A stretch of 64,000 nucleotides of DNA from Aphrocallistes beatrix (GCA_963281255.1 OY725492.1:4963571-5027570); one strand, 5' to 3'. Counted from the stretch's first letter, positions 22,892-33,841 are shown. Notes: generated by a model from the letters alone, not told the origin. Numbers and translations are program-made.

Positions 22892-24184
22892 ATGGCGACA
22901 AAAGATGTGTTATCTGCTCCTGTGACTGCATTCCCTGAGAGTGAGAAGCTACAGCGTAAAGTGAATGTGTTCCGTGAAGTGATTGAGAGTGAGAAAATGA
23001 TTGTGCGTCGAATTGGGAGAGAAATGAGAGAAGTTATCTCAAGGAAAGAAGAGGAAGTGATCCGAGAGTTGGACGCTATCTGGGACTCTGTGAGTGTCGG
23101 GATTGAAAGGAAGAAACAAGAAATCCAGAACAAGATTAGAGAGATAGAGAAACGCGACCAAGAAATAAGGGAAAAATATGAAGAAATGAAATCTCTGTTT
23201 CAAGATATTAATGAACCTTTTGCCCTACCAGCTTTTGCAAATGTATCCAACGGAATCAATTCACTAAAACAGAAAATGGACATTTCTATTCCCTATGTGA
23301 AGGTAACGTTAAGATTAGATGAGTTGAAAGAGTCTATGAAGATAATGTTCAGCTGTGAACAACGATCTAAGGAAGATATTTCCTACAAACTGAAATGGTG
23401 TAAGGGTGAAAAATATCAACTTCATTCTCCACATGGTATTGCGATTAGCTCACTGAATAATAATATTTATGTGACTGATCGGCATTATAATCCAGACAGA
23501 ATTCAAATATTCTCAAAAGAAGGAGAATTGATTAGAACTTTTAAACACAACGAGCTGATTAAACCAGAAAATATTCTATTTCTAACTGAGTCAATCTACG
23601 TGCAATGTGAGGAGAGAATTGTTCAATTCAATGAATCCAGTGAGAAGATTGAAAAGTGGAAATCTTATGCTTTTCCTCTCAGAGGTATTTGCACAGACAA
23701 ATCTAGCATTTTTGTTGGTAACCACAGAGGAATGAAGTTAATCAAGTTAACAGCTGACTTGACAGAAGAAAAACAAATAACTCTAAACACTGAATTGTGT
23801 AAACAAGGTGCTACTGAGATCAGAGATATTTCTCTATCAGCAGAAGAGATCTATGTTTTGCTATCTGGAACAGAATATCCCATCCAATCATTCTCTGAGG
23901 AAGGAACTCTAACGAGATGTGTGATTGGGAAAGATAGCATTGGAGATGCTTATCACTTCTGTTTAGACCAACAACTGAACTTGATAGTGTCAGACAGAGG
24001 AGAGAAGTGTGTGAAGATATTTTCTAATGAAGGAAATCTCCTCACAAAGTTCCATAGACAACAAAGACAGTTCATTTGTTTATCAGGAATAGCTTTAGAT
24101 AAGTTAGGCTGTGTTATTGCTGTGGAAAGTCTTGGTTTACGTCATTGCTTGTCTGCTCACCCTATTCTTCATAAATATTTCTGA
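22892..24184 (+). CDS. Coiled-coil/NHL-repeat protein, copy 3
   Basis: 430 residues, intronless. The N-terminal two thirds equal copy 2. After SDRGEKCVKIFSNEGNLLTK the ending is different (FHRQQRQFICLSGIALDKLG, then a unique tail ending HPILHKYF). Coiled coil about 15-115, NHL propeller about 165-430. It is likely the unrearranged neighbour that donated the 5' part of copy 2. Confidence 0.8.
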   Translation: MATKDVLSAPVTAFPESEKLQRKVNVFREVIESEKMIVRRIGREMREVISRKEEEVIRELDAIWDSVSVGIERKKQEIQNKIREIEKRDQEIREKYEEMKSLFQDINEPFALPAFANVSNGINSLKQKMDISIPYVKVTLRLDELKESMKIMFSCEQRSKEDISYKLKWCKGEKYQLHSPHGIAISSLNNNIYVTDRHYNPDRIQIFSKEGELIRTFKHNELIKPENILFLTESIYVQCEERIVQFNESSEKIEKWKSYAFPLRGICTDKSSIFVGNHRGMKLIKLTADLTEEKQITLNTELCKQGATEIRDISLSAEEIYVLLSGTEYPIQSFSEEGTLTRCVIGKDSIGDAYHFCLDQQLNLIVSDRGEKCVKIFSNEGNLLTKFHRQQRQFICLSGIALDKLGCVIAVESLGLRHCLSAHPILHKYF

Positions 24185-25161
24185 ACTCATTTTATTATTC
24201 TCTTTGAATAGTTTCTTACTTTTATTGTTTGTTTATTTGTATGCAACAATGATGCATCTTGTAATTATAAATGATATAGTATATTTGACTAAGTTAATTG
24301 TATTAATAATTGCAACCCTTCATACACTATGCATAGCTTAAGTTCCTCAAGAGCTGTAGTTTCCCATATAATTCACGCCTTTTTGCTAATAAGAAATTTT
24401 TCGAAATCCCATCCGTTGACATATTATAGTGAGTGTCATCCATAAATAGGCAAATAGGACTTCATTATAATGTTCGCGAAGCAAAACGGCTGCCTTATTC
24501 ATCCATGTTTCAAAGTGGACAATATAAAAGTAGCACTATACGAGTATATATACACTGCCTGAATAAAAGTATTCGTACACCTCATAATTTCCCATACAAA
24601 TAGTTATAATACTGATTTATTTAGCGAGTTAAGGTATTAAAGATACGCTTGATTTAACAAATTCGAATTCTCCATATTCGAATTACTCATTTTATGATCT
24701 TTCCACTCGATTAATCTCCCACAAGGTTAAATATTCTCAGACTGTGCCACCTCGTACCACTTATGCCATCATAGACAATGGTGATAACTCGTGATGTGTG
24801 GGTAGCAAATGCCGAAAATACTTAATTTTGAAGGAGAGTAATCAAGTTAAAAGCTTATAAAGTGGGTAATTCGAATTTGAAGTAAAATTAAGTGTATCTC
24901 TTACCAATTAATACCTTGTAAGTATTCCTTAATTGGTACCTCGTGACAGTTAACGATGTCATCGCGGGGAGTCCTCGGCTCGCACAACCCGCGGGCCGAC
25001 AAGAAAAGTCAACCCGCGTCCAACCGTTGCCCATTATGAAGATCCGAATATTGAATTTTGTGAGAATTATTGGAAATATCCTTTGTTTTGTAAAATTAAT
25101 TTGTAGATAAGTAAAACTACGCAACAGAAGATAACTATTTTTAAGATTGTCTAAATTTAGT
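24185..25161. other. Intergenic region with transposon ends
   Basis: A Tc1-like terminus (CACTGCCTGAATAAAAGTAT, flanked by TA) lies at about 24549, without an identified partner. A GC-rich patch with inverted words lies at 24955-25030. No gene is supported. Confidence 0.45.
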
Positions 25162-25345
25162 ATATTATACTCTTAAGTAACTTGATCTCCTCTCTGAGTG
25201 TAGTATTCACTGTGCAGTATTTGTATGTGAATCGATAGAATCGAGTTGAGTTGAGTAGAATTGCTAACTGCGTTATTATCTGTTGAATAGAATAGTGAGA
25301 CATCTCTGTACTCTGTTGCTAGCTGAGAGAGAATAGGAGTGAAGG
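25162..25345 (+). promoter_or_regulatory. Conserved upstream block of NHL copy 4
   Basis: Same block as before the three intact genes, still well conserved although the downstream frame is broken. Confidence 0.55.
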
Positions 25346-26620
25346 ATGGCGACAAAATATGTGTTATCTGCTCCTGTGACTGCATTCCCTGAGAGTGAGA
25401 AGCTACAGCGTAAAGTGAATGTGTTCCGTGAAGTGATTGAGAGTGAGAAAATGATTGTTCGTCGAATTGGGAGAGAAATGAGAGAAGTTATCTCAAGGAA
25501 AGAAGAGGAAGTGATCCGAGAGTTGGACGCTATCTGGGACTCTGTGAGTGTACGCATCGTTGAAAAGAAACAAAAAATTGAAGAGATAGAGAAACGCGAC
25601 CAAGAAATGCGGAAAACTTTGAGGAAATTAAATATCTGTATCATGATATTGATGAACCTTTTGCACAACCAAATTTTCCAATCATATCCAACGGAATCAA
25701 GTCACTAAAACAGAAAATGGACATTCCTATTCCCTATGTGAAGGTATCGTTAAGATTAAATGAGTTGAAAGAGTCTATAAAGATAATGTTCAGCTGTGAA
25801 CAACGATCTAAAGAAGATATTTCCTACAAACTGAAATGGAGTACGGTTCTCCAAGATTTAAAACAACTCCTTTCTCCACATGGTATTGCGATTAACTCAC
25901 TGAATGATAATATTTATATGACTGATTTGTTTAATAATTCATACGGAATTCAAATATTCTCAAAAGAAGGAAAATTGATTAGAACTTTGAAAACACAACG
26001 AACTGATTAAACCAGACAATATTCTATTTCTAACTGAGTCAATCTACGTACAATGTGAAGAGAGAATTGTTCAATTCAATGAATCCACTGAGAAGATTGA
26101 AAAGTGGAAATCTTATGCTTTTCCTCTCAGAGGTATTTGCACAGACAAATCTAGCATTTTTGTTGGTAACCACAGAGGAATGAAGTTAATCAAGTTAACA
26201 GCTGACTTGAGAGAAGAAAAACAAATAACTCTAAACACTGAATTGTGTAAACAAGGAGCTACTGAGATCAGAGATATTTCTCTATCAGCAGAAGAGATCT
26301 ATGTTTTGCTATCTGGAACAGAATATCCCATCCAATCATTCTCTGAGGAAGGAACTCTAACGAGATGTGTGATTGGGAAAGATAGCATTGGAGATGCTTA
26401 TCACTTCTGTTTAGACCAACAACTGAACTTGATAGTGTCAGACAGAGGAGAGAAGTGTGTGAAGATATTTTCTAATGAAGGAAATCTCCTCACAAAGTTA
26501 CACAGACAACAAGAACAGTTCCTTAATTTATCAGGAGTAGCTGTAGATAAGTTAGGCTGTGTTGTTGCTGTAGAGAATTTCGCGTTTCCTTATTACTATA
26601 CTATTCATAAATTTTTCTAA
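25346..26620 (+). pseudogene. Coiled-coil/NHL-repeat protein, copy 4 (frameshifted)
   Basis: The whole length of the family can be aligned, but the frame breaks twice. A 1-nt loss near 25615 ends the first frame at 25708. A 1-nt gain near 25987 (ACTTTGAAAACACAACG against ACTTTTAAACACAACG) ends the second at 26010. The last third reads on in frame to 26620. Codon 6 is Tyr where the other copies have Asp. It has the four-gene family's conserved upstream block, so the loss may be recent. Sequencing errors are possible but two independent shifts make that less likely. Confidence 0.8.
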
Positions 26621-27814
26621 AATTTTATTATTCTTTATTATTCTCGTTGAATAAGTTGTTTACTTTTAGTGTTTTTTGTCTATATTACAACAATAATTTT
26701 TCTTGTATGTTGAGGAATTATTATTTACATTTCTACAGTCGTTTGGTTGTCTACTTACGTATTCTTTCTATCTTTATGTTAAAATCTATATTTGTCTAAA
26801 ATGAATTATGTCATCTATTTTAACCGAAAAATATTCCAAATATTTAGTGCAACTGTTTTCAACCTTTCATTTGTCGTGGACGTATACTATAGCAATATAG
26901 AAGATTCTCCCAAAACTGACTCTCCGAGAAGCGGTAAACCCCTCTACAATGGACAAACTTCATGAAACGGAGAGAATTTACTGTATACATATGTGATAGT
27001 TAAGCAATCTCCGACGAGAAGCAGACATCTCTACAATCTCTCTACAACGGACTAAAGCCATATCTCCAATGTGTCCGTTATTTCAGAGACTCCACTATAT
27101 TCATTTACTATGTAGACATCCTCCATTAACCGTAATGCTAAATTTCAAACCCAAAAAAAAAAAAGTTCGGACCTGTTTATATCTTCCGTAGACCTCCCAG
27201 GTGGAAACCGGAGAACTTTGTATTGTCATGGAGCATCGATTTATGGAATGACTAGCACTAACTCCCTATTTAGATCCAATTGAGAATCTGTGTTATCTTC
27301 GCAGCAAGAATTCAAGAGTACGTCCCACCAATCAAGACTCAGAAGTTATGGGGGGGGGGGCTAGGCTCTAGAACCTAGCTACCTTCTTCTAGAGCTGCAA
27401 AGGAATGTGAAGCAATTTATATATTTATAAGAAGCATAGACGATATACAAATGCACTTTCCTCATAGACCTTAATAACGTATTACTCCAGTGTCTAAATC
27501 AAGACTTGAGATAGCTAAGAGAGACATGACGTAACTCCTCAAGATCACAATAAATCATTCCTCCACGCAATAGTGTCTTTGAATCATTGTCTATTAAACG
27601 TTATATCCTTAGTAGATTTGAGTTATACCCATAGTAGATTTCTGCTCTTTTCTTATATTTCTCCCTGACTTCTAGACAGTACTGCTAATTAACTATGCAT
27701 GTCCTCATTACTTTATGTCGCAATCCTTGTCAAACTAACTACAGTTACTACACATATTCTAATCCATAATTTCTTCCATTAATTACTGTCTATATTAGTT
27801 GAACATTAATTTTA
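26621..27814. other. Intergenic region; right part is the LRR upstream duplicate
   Basis: 26621-27400 shows no gene; there is a poly-G run at 27350-27360. From about 27410 to 27814 the sequence is related to 30050-30538 upstream of the second LRR gene, so the LRR tandem duplication includes about 400 bp of promoter-side DNA. Confidence 0.6.
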
Positions 27815-28864
27815 ATGAACTATATATTGATTTTCGTCTTATTTATACCTCCGATCTTGTGCTGGGAGACAACGCATTGTAAAGATACTTCGACCATCAC
27901 CTGCATAGAAAGTGTAGGCTGCGTTTGCGTAATTCATTTGGACAACTTAGCCTGTGTGAATGAGGGAATCGAAAACTGCACTAAATGCAATGTGACTGCC
28001 ATGGTTATAACAGTCACAGCTCATCTAAGTGGAGAACTCAGCTTGGATGTGATTGGGGGTTCTCCAATGCTATATTTAGACCTTAATATCGTAGATGGTT
28101 TGGATGAGTCTGTTAAACTGACTGTACAATCTGATCTCCTTAACATACGCGCTCTAGCTATAGGATCTTATGAAATAATCAGTGATACATTCTTCTCGCA
28201 CTTCCCTCGCATTGAGAAACTGACTTTACACGATACCTCCCTCCCCTCCCTCCCTTCCTTCTCTCAGTTACGCTATCTCTCTTTCCTTAGTCTAACTTCC
28301 ATATCTTTCTCTCAGACTCAGAGAGTAGAATTGGGAAATAACATCTTGAAAGGTTTATACTTACTCAAATTCTTTGATTTAACTAATTCCAATGTTGAAG
28401 TGTCACTATCTACATCTTCTTTCCGAGATCTCACATCTCTAATCAACCTCCAACTCGACAACAACTCGATACAGTCTATATCTGAAACTCAGTTTAGAGG
28501 GTTGCACAATCTTGAAGTGGTATCTCTTGCTAACAATAATATATCGTATCTACCTCATCTAGCATTCCAACAGCTGCCTAGCCTTACTTCCATAGATTTA
28601 TCAGGAAATCCGTTCAACTGCTCCTGTGCACTGCAATGGATGGCGATCGCCAAGAGTAGTTTCAGTTTCCCATTTATTAAAGACCCTATGTGTAGTAATG
28701 GTAGCTGTAGTGTTACAGATTCTAGTGTCTACTCTGAGTGTGCACCTCTCTCAGTGTCTTTACAGTGTCTCAATAGGTCCCTTCCCCTCTGTCCTACCCC
28801 TCTCTCATGCTATGACACCCCCACCAGCTCCCAATGTAGCTCTTGTCCCCCTGGATTTGTGTAG
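27815..28864 (+). CDS. Leucine-rich-repeat membrane protein, copy 1, cut by an in-frame TAG
   Basis: From the ATG the frame gives a signal peptide (residues 1-17), a Cys-rich N-terminal cap, about five LRRs including LINLQLDNNSIQSI and LEVVSLANNNISYLP, an LRRCT cap (NPFNCSCALQW) and a Cys-rich EGF-like stretch. It stops at TAG (28862-28864) after CPPGFV. The paralog has CAG (Gln) there. Beyond the TAG the same frame stays open to a TAA at 29132-29134 and encodes the membrane helix and a basic juxtamembrane stretch. So the gene makes a secreted ectodomain, or is a young pseudogene, or is read through. 349 residues to the TAG. Confidence 0.75.
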   Translation: MNYILIFVLFIPPILCWETTHCKDTSTITCIESVGCVCVIHLDNLACVNEGIENCTKCNVTAMVITVTAHLSGELSLDVIGGSPMLYLDLNIVDGLDESVKLTVQSDLLNIRALAIGSYEIISDTFFSHFPRIEKLTLHDTSLPSLPSFSQLRYLSFLSLTSISFSQTQRVELGNNILKGLYLLKFFDLTNSNVEVSLSTSSFRDLTSLINLQLDNNSIQSISETQFRGLHNLEVVSLANNNISYLPHLAFQQLPSLTSIDLSGNPFNCSCALQWMAIAKSSFSFPFIKDPMCSNGSCSVTDSSVYSECAPLSVSLQCLNRSLPLCPTPLSCYDTPTSSQCSSCPPGFV

Positions 28865-29134
28865 GGAGTAGATTCTAAGTGTATAACCCTAAAAACTAAT
28901 TTCTATACTCCTGCACCCTATCTCAATCTCTCTAACGTTACTATTCCCACTTACGTCATTCTTGAATCCACTACAGCCATTGTGTTCTGTGTCATACTTT
29001 CCTTCATCTTGATTAGTGTTGTTGTTGCTGTTAGCGTTGTGGTTATTGTTAAAATTATCGTTTGGCTGGGAAAGAGGAACAAGATAAGGGGAGGACTGTT
29101 TGCTTACGAGAGAGTTGAAGTTGATGTTTTCTAA
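28865..29134 (+). pseudogene. Post-stop remainder of LRR copy 1 (membrane helix and tail)
   Basis: In frame with the ORF ending at 28864. It encodes about 89 codons including ILESTTAIVFCVILSFIL and a Val-rich helix, then a short tail that ends earlier than in the paralog. The tail also differs by insertions that keep frame. Retained frame after the stop is compatible with a recent nonsense change or with readthrough. Confidence 0.65.
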
Positions 29135-30538
29135 AATTGATCTTCAAAGACTGAAATTATTTTTAAAACTTTTAATTGTACTATTTATACTTTTAGAATT
29201 CTTTATGTATAAAGTATTGTATTTAATTCAATCCAGTTTCATTCAGTTACAACAAATGTACTGTAATTCAATTGTATTAGTTGGATATTTTAACACTATT
29301 GGGAGAGACCATGAATTATTAGTGAACCAATGTTGTGATTGCTTAAGATTCCAACCAACAAGTTTGTATAATAATGCGTATCTACTTTATAAGTAAGTGT
29401 TTCTGCTGTTTCTCTCATTTCAATTTTGTAATCGCTTGTTTCAACACATTATCTCGATATCATACAAGTGCACGCATCACAATTCTACTCAACCACTTAG
29501 CTACAATGGATTCCCAGCGATTCCATCCGCTACGACAGCCAATGGATTCTGAGACAGATGTGATTCTCTTTACCGGAATATTTCACCTAAGTTGTATATG
29601 AATTGCAGCTGTCCCGCGCTTTTCTTATCTTCTGACTAGTATAAATAGATCCAGTGTATGCGTTAATCAGTACGCATTTTAATTCATCGCGATTCTCTCA
29701 TTTCCTCTGCTGAAGGTGCGTGAGTTACACTTTTATTTATAATGAGTACTGTTTTAGAAAACTTGAAATACGTTTAATTAAGAATACTCGAATTCGTTCG
29801 AAAAACCTAAGAAAATATCTAGCATTAATTGTCAGATAATAAACTATACTACAAGTGTATATACATATATGCAGTGGAGTTTGTTGTATCATTAGTAACT
29901 CCCCTATTAGCAAACAATTTTCAAGTCCCAAGTGTAGAATTTTGTATAATTATGTTCCCTTAGCAATTTTTTGTGAGCAAAACTCGAGTTGCTAATAAGC
30001 GAATTCCACTGTAATAATAATACTCCGAAATTGTTTCTATAGATTATTAACGATGAACTTAGATATTTATAAGAAACTAGACGATATACATTTGCATTTT
30101 CCATGAACTTAATAACGTACGAGTATTACTCCAGTGTTTAAATCATCAAGACTTGAGATAGCTAGTAAGAGGGACACTTATTACTTGAAATTTGAGACAA
30201 ACTCTGACATTCTCATTGCATGAAAGGAAGCATGACGTAACTCAATCAGAAGCAATAATTGACAATACATCATTCCTCAATGTAATAGCGTCTAGTCCCT
30301 TTGAATTATTGTGTAATATGACTGAACGTAATGTCTCTAGTAGATATCCGCTCTTTCCTGGATTTCTCCCTAACTTCTAGAAAGTACTACTAATTAACTT
30401 ATGTAACATATTCTCATTACTTTATGTCGCAATCCTTTTCATACTAGCTACACCATATACTAATCCATAATTTCTCCTATTAATTACTGTATATATTAGT
30501 TGAACAGGAATACATGGCACCCTTCAAAATTAATTTCA
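29135..30538. other. Intergenic region between LRR genes
   Basis: Only short doubtful ORFs are seen, for example near 29505-29598. 29872-30011 is a MITE. From about 30050 the sequence matches the region upstream of LRR copy 1. Confidence 0.5.
29872..30011. mobile_element. Mariner-like MITE (CAGTGGAATTCGC family)
   Basis: The right end reads, in reverse complement, CAGTGGAATTCGCTTATTAG and is matched imperfectly by the left CAGTGGAGTTTGTTG. TA follows the right end. A related fragment ('gttgctaataagcgaatta') lies at about 42815-42910. Confidence 0.55.
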
Positions 30539-31876
30539 ATGAATTATATATTGCTTTTCGTCTTATTTATACCTCCGATCTTGTGCTGGGAGACAACGCA
30601 TTGTAAAAATACCTCCGCCATCACCTGCATGGAAAGTTTAGGTTGCACCTGCGTAATTCGTTTGGACAACTTAACCTGTGTGAATGAAGGAATCGAAAAC
30701 TGCACTGAATACAATGTGACTGCCATGATTATAACAGTCACAGCTCATCTAAGTGGAGAACTCAGCTTGGATGTGATTGGGAACAATTTAATTCTATATT
30801 TAGACTTAAATATCGTAGATGGTTTGGATGAGTCTGTTAGAGTCAGACTGACTGTACAATCTGATCTCCTTAACATACGCACTCTAGCGGTAGGATCTTA
30901 TGAAATAATCAGTGATTCATTCTTCTCTCACTTCCCTCGCATTGAGAAACTGACTTTACGCGATACCTCCCTCCCCTCCCTCCCTTCCTTCTCTCAGTTA
31001 CGCTATCTCTCTTTCCTTGGCCTAACTTCCATATCTTTCAATCAGACTCAGAGGGTAGAATTGGGAGATAACATCTTGAGAGGTTTATACTTACTCAAAT
31101 TCTTTGATTTAACTAATTCCAATGTTGAAGTGTCACTATCTACATCTTCTTTCCGCGATCTCACATCTCTAATCAACCTCCAACTCGATAACAACTCGAT
31201 ACAGTCTATATCTGAAACTCAGTTTAGAGGGTTGCACAATATTGAATTGGTATCTCTTGCTAACAATAATATATCGTATCTACCTCATCTAGCATTCCAA
31301 CAGCTGCCTAGCCTTATTTTCATAAATGTATCAGGAAATCCGTTCAACTGCTCCTGTGCACTGCAATGGATGGCGATCGCCAAGAATAATTTCAGTTTCC
31401 CATTTATTAAAGACCCTATGTGTAGTAACGGTAGCTGTAGTGTTACAGATTCTAGTGTCTACTCTGAGTGTCCACCTCTTTCAGTGTCTTTACAGTGTCT
31501 GAATAGGTCCCTTCCCCTCTGTCCTACCCCTCTCTCATGCTATGACACCCCCACCAGCTCCCAATGTAGCTCTTGTCCTCCTGGATTTGTGCAGGGAGTA
31601 GACTCTAAGTGCATAACACTAAAACCTAATTCCCATACTTCTGCACCCTCTAACGTCAGCATTCCCACTATCGTCATTCTTGAATCCACTACTGCCATTG
31701 TGTTCTGTGTCATACTTTCCTTCATCTTGGTTAGCGGTGTCGTTGTTGTTATTGTTGTTTGGCTGAGAAAGAGGTGCAAAGAAAGGAGACTGTTTGCTTA
31801 CAATGAGAAACTTGAAGGGGAAGATCCTAATCTCATGGAGATGCAAGAGATCCCACATCCTGATACTGAGCTATAA
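30539..31876 (+). CDS. Leucine-rich-repeat type I membrane protein, copy 2
   Basis: 445 residues, intronless. Signal peptide 1-17 (ends around ILCW); Cys-rich N-terminal region; five or so LRRs (LINLQLDNNSIQSI, IELVSLANNNISYLP); LRRCT cap NPFNCSCALQW; Cys-rich EGF-like segment CSSCPPGFVQGVDSKC; a single membrane helix rich in Val and Ile; basic stop-transfer RKRCKERR; and an acidic tail of about 35 residues with no obvious signalling domain. The layout suggests a cell-surface binding or adhesion receptor. The start matches the paralog; an upstream in-frame extension has no ATG. Confidence 0.8.
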   Translation: MNYILLFVLFIPPILCWETTHCKNTSAITCMESLGCTCVIRLDNLTCVNEGIENCTEYNVTAMIITVTAHLSGELSLDVIGNNLILYLDLNIVDGLDESVRVRLTVQSDLLNIRTLAVGSYEIISDSFFSHFPRIEKLTLRDTSLPSLPSFSQLRYLSFLGLTSISFNQTQRVELGDNILRGLYLLKFFDLTNSNVEVSLSTSSFRDLTSLINLQLDNNSIQSISETQFRGLHNIELVSLANNNISYLPHLAFQQLPSLIFINVSGNPFNCSCALQWMAIAKNNFSFPFIKDPMCSNGSCSVTDSSVYSECPPLSVSLQCLNRSLPLCPTPLSCYDTPTSSQCSSCPPGFVQGVDSKCITLKPNSHTSAPSNVSIPTIVILESTTAIVFCVILSFILVSGVVVVIVVWLRKRCKERRLFAYNEKLEGEDPNLMEMQEIPHPDTEL

Positions 31877-32269
31877 ACTGAAAACCCAGTTTTAAACTTC
31901 CCCGTTTACATTCTAGAAATGTCCACAGTAGCTGTGGTGTAGCATGAGTATTACATACTAATTACTGTGGCATATGATTATATCTACTTACGTGCTCATT
32001 GAATATTGCAGGATTTGATTCAATTTGCCTGCTTCATAAGCCTTACAATACAATGCTTGATTTGTACTTATATGCTTAAGGACATAATGAATAAAAATAT
32101 TTGCTTATTCTGACTTTTTTTTCACAATTCATTCACGAGTGTGTCTACTCCCTCACCCGTCCAGAGAAGTTCGATCTCATGACACAGTCCATTACACATC
32201 GTCTCAGATTTCAGTTCTAAGTATTTATAAGTAGTACCGTTACACTGCTTGGAATTAGTATTTTATATA
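31877..32269. other. Intergenic region with polyadenylation signal
   Basis: AATAAA at about 32090 may end the LRR copy 2 transcript. No other feature is seen. Confidence 0.5.
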
Positions 32270-33415
32270 ATGTTGCATTACCTGAAAAGGCTTAGGATCG
32301 TTCAAGTCTATCTCACATACATTCTGGTGTTCAGTTGTCTCACTTGTACGTTCGGTCAAATCCTGATTCTCCCGATCAAGCTGTTCCGTAAGCAGCTGTT
32401 CTACTCTCTGAATGCGAAACTCTGCTACTGCTACTTCTGTCTAATCCCTTACCTGGTGGAGAACTGGGGGGGATTCAAGGTGCAGGCTTATGGAGACAAA
32501 GAAGTGTTAGAGATTTTCAAGCGGTCTAACGACAAGAACATGTTGGTAGTGATGAACCACACCGGGGAGGTGGACTGGATGATCGGCTGGAGCATAATAG
32601 ATAAGATCGGACTTCTCGGCGAAGTCAAAACCGTCATTAAAGACATGGTCAAATACGTCCCAGTGTTCGGCTGGTCGTTCTACCTCAGCGATTACATCTT
32701 CGTGAAGAGATCCGCACAGAAGGACATCCCACGCATCACAAAGGCCTGCGACCTGTTCAAGGATTACCCGCACAACTTCGTGATGAGTATTTTCCCTGAG
32801 GGGACACGCTTCACGGAGGAGAAACACGAACAGAGTTTGAAGTACGCCGCTTCTAACGGACTACCCCAGTACAAGTACCATCTCCTCCCCCGTACGAAGG
32901 GGCTGTACCACCTGGTGACCATGATGAAGCAGAACAAAAGGTCCAAGTACATCTTCGACCTCGAGTACGCGTACAGAGGTGAGGAGGGAACTGCTCTCCG
33001 CTTCCTGAACGCGGAACAGGGACACTGTGACGTGCACATAAGGTTCTTCCCGCTAGCAGATGTCCCTGACGACGAAGGAGGCTTCACGGAATGGCTGTAT
33101 CAGCTGTTCGAGGAGAAGGACAGACTCATGGACTACCACAAGCGACACAATGACTTCCCAGGCGACAAGCTGGTAGCCGAGGAATGCTACTGGCGCAGCA
33201 AACTCTCTCTCTTCTGGGCCGTGGCCTCTACCCTCCCGATCCTCTACACCGTCTGCCAGCTGATCTGTGCCGGACAGCTGTGGTACCTGTCTTTACTGCT
33301 CGGCATCATCCCGCTTGGAAGTTTCGGGTTTAATCTGCTGATTAGGATAACGCAATCTAAACACAGTTCTTCCTACGGACGAAGCTCAAACTCTTCTACG
33401 AAGAAACAGGACTAG
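32270..33415 (+). CDS. 1-acylglycerol-3-phosphate acyltransferase (AGPAT3/4/LCLAT-type)
   Basis: 381 residues, intronless. The acyltransferase motifs are NHTGEVD at 96-102 (NHxxxxD catalytic His/Asp), FPEGTRFT at 175-182 and LLPRTKG after it. GLLGEVK, VPVFGW and HEQSLKYAASNGLP also match AGPAT3/4. There is a hydrophobic segment near residues 13-35 and one or two helices near the C-terminus. The enzyme converts lysophosphatidic acid to phosphatidic acid, or acylates related lysolipids, at ER/Golgi membranes. Its coding sequence is clearly richer in GC than the LRR and NHL genes. Confidence 0.88.
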   Translation: MLHYLKRLRIVQVYLTYILVFSCLTCTFGQILILPIKLFRKQLFYSLNAKLCYCYFCLIPYLVENWGGFKVQAYGDKEVLEIFKRSNDKNMLVVMNHTGEVDWMIGWSIIDKIGLLGEVKTVIKDMVKYVPVFGWSFYLSDYIFVKRSAQKDIPRITKACDLFKDYPHNFVMSIFPEGTRFTEEKHEQSLKYAASNGLPQYKYHLLPRTKGLYHLVTMMKQNKRSKYIFDLEYAYRGEEGTALRFLNAEQGHCDVHIRFFPLADVPDDEGGFTEWLYQLFEEKDRLMDYHKRHNDFPGDKLVAEECYWRSKLSLFWAVASTLPILYTVCQLICAGQLWYLSLLLGIIPLGSFGFNLLIRITQSKHSSSYGRSSNSSTKKQD

Positions 33416-33510
33416 GGATGGGTAAGGATGTTTCATTATTTTAGTCATTTTATGTTTTATTCACTCGTGTACAAATAATTAGCTGAACTAACGGAAATTA
33501 TATACGTGTA

Positions 33511-33768
33511 CTAAGACTCTACTACAAGCTTATCAATCTGGTACATCTGACTAAGTTTCGTCTGTCTCTGTAACAGTCCGACACTCTCAGTAGCTTCTGA
33601 GTGTAACTGCGTCAGCTGTTCAATGTCCGTGACTCCCTTGTTCGTTCTGAACCCGTCCCTCACCCTCCTCACTGCGTACTCGCGGTAATTGTAGATGCTG
33701 AACCCCCGCGATAGCCTGAGCAGACGTCTGTAAGTGGAGAGGAGCTGTGTGCGTGTGAGGAGTGACAT
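33511..33768 (-). CDS. LYRM4: LYR-motif protein 4 / ISD11
   Basis: 85 residues on the minus strand, convergent with the acyltransferase and about 95 bp from it. The sequence has the LYR-type start TYRRLLR and the family signature FSIYNYREYAVRRVRD, close to the ISD11 pattern. It ends with QIDKLVVES like the ISD11 C-terminus. ISD11 stabilises the cysteine desulfurase NFS1 together with acyl carrier protein in mitochondrial iron-sulfur cluster assembly. The full family length is present, and no intron is needed. Confidence 0.9.
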   Translation of the reverse strand: MSLLTRTQLLSTYRRLLRLSRGFSIYNYREYAVRRVRDGFRTNKGVTDIEQLTQLHSEATESVGLLQRQTKLSQMYQIDKLVVES

Positions 33769-33841
33769 TGTATGCTAAATATAGTAACACAACTCTGTTA
33801 GTACGCTCTTCTCCCTGAAATCCATTGTGGGTGCATATCAT

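Larger units (their letters stand above)
16255..23990. repeat. Recent tandem duplication, 3,743-bp unit
   Basis: Landmarks recur at exactly 3,743 bp: the broken-copy ORFs 17113 and 20856, the NHL starts 19149 and 22892, and the minus-strand frames 18253 and 21996. Each unit runs from inside one NHL gene to the same point inside the next. By eye the two units show essentially no differences, so the event is recent or the copies are being homogenised. Exact breakpoints cannot be placed because they lie in sequence common to the NHL genes (about 16255-16530). Confidence 0.85.
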
